From Delphinus delphis (lineage: Eukaryota; Chordata; Mammalia; Artiodactyla; Delphinidae): a stretch of DNA of 64,000 nucleotides. The stretch spans positions 1,612,001 through 1,676,000 of the forward strand of contig NW_027192659.1 in assembly GCF_949987515.2 (NCBI RefSeq). The letters run 5' to 3'. How positions within the stretch are numbered: the stretch's first letter is position 1; each line of letters opens with the position of its first letter. A program made the translations under genes and the position numbers. Under the pieces are notes generated by a model. It searched no databases and was not told the DNA's origin. It saw nothing but the letters and a program-made list of their open reading frames with translations. This document shows positions 62,375 to 64,000 of the stretch, piece by piece.

Positions 62375-62551
62375 TACACTTCTCCAGAATGGCCGTTGGC
62401 AATATACATTTCCACTATAAGTCTCACAGGGCTCCCTCTTCTCGTTGCCCTGTCCTGCATTTCTGTTGTTTACGCTTTATGAGGATGGCTCTTCTGACTG
62501 ATGCGAAGTGATATCTTTTGTAGTATTGACTTCCAGTGCCCACCTGTTTGG

Positions 62552-62621
62552 TTGGCTAAAAAAGTGTATGCCCTTTTCTTGAATATATACAGAAAAGAAC
62601 GCATACACCCTTTTTGGCCAA
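62552..62621. mobile_element. Foldback MITE copy in unit 40
   Basis: Inverted repeat of about 70 bp. The left arm (TTGGCTAAAAAAGTGTATG) is decayed; the right arm (GCATACACCCTTTTTGGCCA) is closer to the array. The centre reads TTGAATATATACAG. Arms no longer pair fully. Confidence 0.65.
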
Positions 62622-63215
62622 CTGCAATGTTGGCAATGTTCAGCTCCTTTTCTTGTGCTTAATGGCGAGTCCTTTCTACCTCCTCAAATCCCTTTCCTGC
62701 CATTCTCCCTTGCTTACAAGTCCTTTTCTCTGACTTTCCTCAAGACATTTTTCAGTGATGGATATTTTCAACTCTGCAGTTTTGTGAATTTTACTGCCCC
62801 TGAGTTCCATTGTTCAACTCGTGTTTATGGGAACTGGCCACAAAGCAGCGGGATTTCCTCAAGCCCTATACTGTTTCCATGGGCAACCCTAGCCTTTGGT
62901 CAATTCGTCTTCCTGATTGGAAATTAGAGTGACATGTGCCTGTCTGAACACCTAGGACTTGTCTCTCATTGTTCCTCATCCTTCCGCTTCATCCTCTGGA
63001 CAAATTCCAAACTGTACGCAACAGGATGTTGACAGTGCTGACATCTCCAAGTGGGGAGACTGTTAGTAAAGACGCTGGAGGGGTGAACCCGAGCACCAGG
63101 AGATGAGGAGATGAGATGCCTTTTCCAAACTCTTCCCGATCAGACGGTATACCATCCTCTGGGTGTGACAGACATGTTTTAGCAGTAGGAAGAGTCCCAT
63201 TCATGTAAGGAGAAC

Positions 63216-63420
63216 ACCAGGGCTTTTTCAAAATCAGTGTCTCCCCGAAACCCAAACTGGGGAATTTTTTAAGCTACGGCTACACATATGTTCATTAAGG
63301 GCCTTGGGAAGTAGGCAGAGTCCAAACTTTAGATGATTGAAGTCTTCAGGGTCAGAAGCACTCACCACCAGCTTCCCTTAGGCTACACTTTAACTGTCAT
63401 TGATAGATGATGTCAATAAA
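63216..63420. other. Flank sequence, unrecognised
   Basis: Between the last recognisable satellite base and an L1 fragment. It does not align to the corresponding part of units 38 or 39. I do not recognise it; it could be an old repeat. No convincing gene. Confidence 0.5.
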
Positions 63421-63612
63421 AATATCTATTCTTTTTCAGATTATTTCCCCTTATAGGTTATTGCAAAATGTTGAGTGTAGTTCCCTGTGCTATACAGTAG
63501 TTCCTTGTTGATGATCTATTTTATACATAACAGTGTGTATGTGTTAATTCCAAACTGTTAATTTATCCCTCCTCCCACCTTTCCCCTTTGGTAATAATAA
63601 ATTATAAGATTT
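63421..63612 (-). mobile_element. L1 3' UTR fragment (antisense), outside the array
   Basis: On the plus strand it reads TTGAGTGTAGTTCCCTGTGC, TATACAGTAG, CCTTGTTGATGATCTATTTT, GTGTGTATGTGTTAATTCC, TTTATCCCTCCTCCCACC, TTTCCCCTTTGGTAA. This is the reverse complement of the end of cetartiodactyl L1 elements, visibly closer to the L1 consensus than the equivalent stretch inside the satellite unit. It lies in the same orientation as the L1 part of the units. Confidence 0.85.
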
Positions 63613-64000
63613 TATACTTCTCAAAAATGGGGGAGCCGAAAGAGAGGTATCATTTTCAATGGAAAAGCATTTAAAACAAGATTGAAGGTTTAACCAAGAT
63701 TATTAGCTGTACATCCTTGGAAAGAAATCACTTCGTTTCTCTAATATTGACCTGACAAATAAGACAAACCTTTTCACTGAACTTGCTTATAAAAAGTGAT
63801 GGAAATATCAAATGGAAGTGTTAAAAACATCTTATTTTACCCGAGCCTTATACACTGTTCTATGTTAACTACAGTTTGGCTCACACATCTGTTCATTGAG
63901 GTTACAATAGTCTCAATTTCTGTTACTGATCCTCCAGAGTGGACCCCAACAAGTGTCCCCCTGCCCAGTGTCATTGGGGCCAACAGATCGAGACTGAGTT
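63613..64000. other. Flanking DNA, no feature recognised
   Basis: AT-rich non-satellite sequence to the end of the window. I see no convincing open frame, repeat family or regulatory element. AATAAA occurs just inside the left edge but has no gene upstream. Confidence 0.5.

Larger units (their letters stand above)
61939..63215. repeat. Satellite unit 40, partial and most decayed
   Basis: Aligns from CCCCACCTTTCC through the L1 part, the hairpin at 62552-62621 and the unknown block (TTTTCAACTCTGCAG near 62766, CCAAGTGGGGAGACTGTTAG near 63047) to TTTTAGCAGTAGGAAGAG near 63194. After that similarity to the unit is lost. The end is approximate. Confidence 0.87.

Noticed and set aside
63271..63960. 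Possible diverged direct repeat: about 63,271-63,300 against about 63,867-63,900 (CACACATCTGTTCATTGAG)
   Set aside because: Only about 30 bases look alike and similarity fades quickly; too weak to call paired LTRs or target duplications.

Overview
This window is almost entirely a tandem satellite array. A unit of about 1,580 bp repeats head to tail from base 1 to about 58,446 (37 full units). It is followed by two longer, decayed units (1,744 and 1,748 bp), a broken partial unit to about 63,215, and then flanking DNA. The array enters from the left, so the window shows its right-hand edge. I see no functional protein-coding gene, RNA gene, CRISPR array or bacterial feature. The short open frames that recur every 1,580 bp are by-products of the repetition.

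Organism: a mammal, most likely a toothed whale (odontocete cetacean). The L1 fragments look cetartiodactyl. A mariner-type foldback element of the kind common in ruminants and whales sits in every unit. The exact period matches, from memory, the common cetacean satellite (about 1,580 bp in toothed whales, about 1,760 bp in baleen whales). I could not run a database search.

Unit anatomy, in unit coordinates with base 1 as unit base 1: bases ~1425-1580 plus 1-~715 derive from an L1 retrotransposon in antisense (3' UTR, then the C-terminal end of ORF2 on the minus strand). A 72-bp inverted repeat at 616-687 interrupts the ORF2 part. Bases ~716-1424 are a block of unknown origin.

Regions: (1) 1-36,339, units 1-23, extremely homogeneous, 22 of 23 exactly 1,580 bp, with local A/B dimers and a pair copied at a 16-unit offset. 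(2) 36,340-58,446, units 24-37, roughly several-fold more diverged, 1,577-1,582 bp, with dimers, twins and chimeric units. (3) 58,447-61,938, units 38-39, strongly decayed beyond about 59,145, each keeping a segment of about 167 bp that the whole array lacks. (4) 61,939-63,215, partial unit 40. (5) 63,216-64,000, flank with an L1 3' UTR fragment and sequence I do not recognise. There is no gene pathway here; what can be read is the life history of a satellite: a chimera of transposons, a deletion, amplification and homogenisation, with the ancestral form preserved at the edge.
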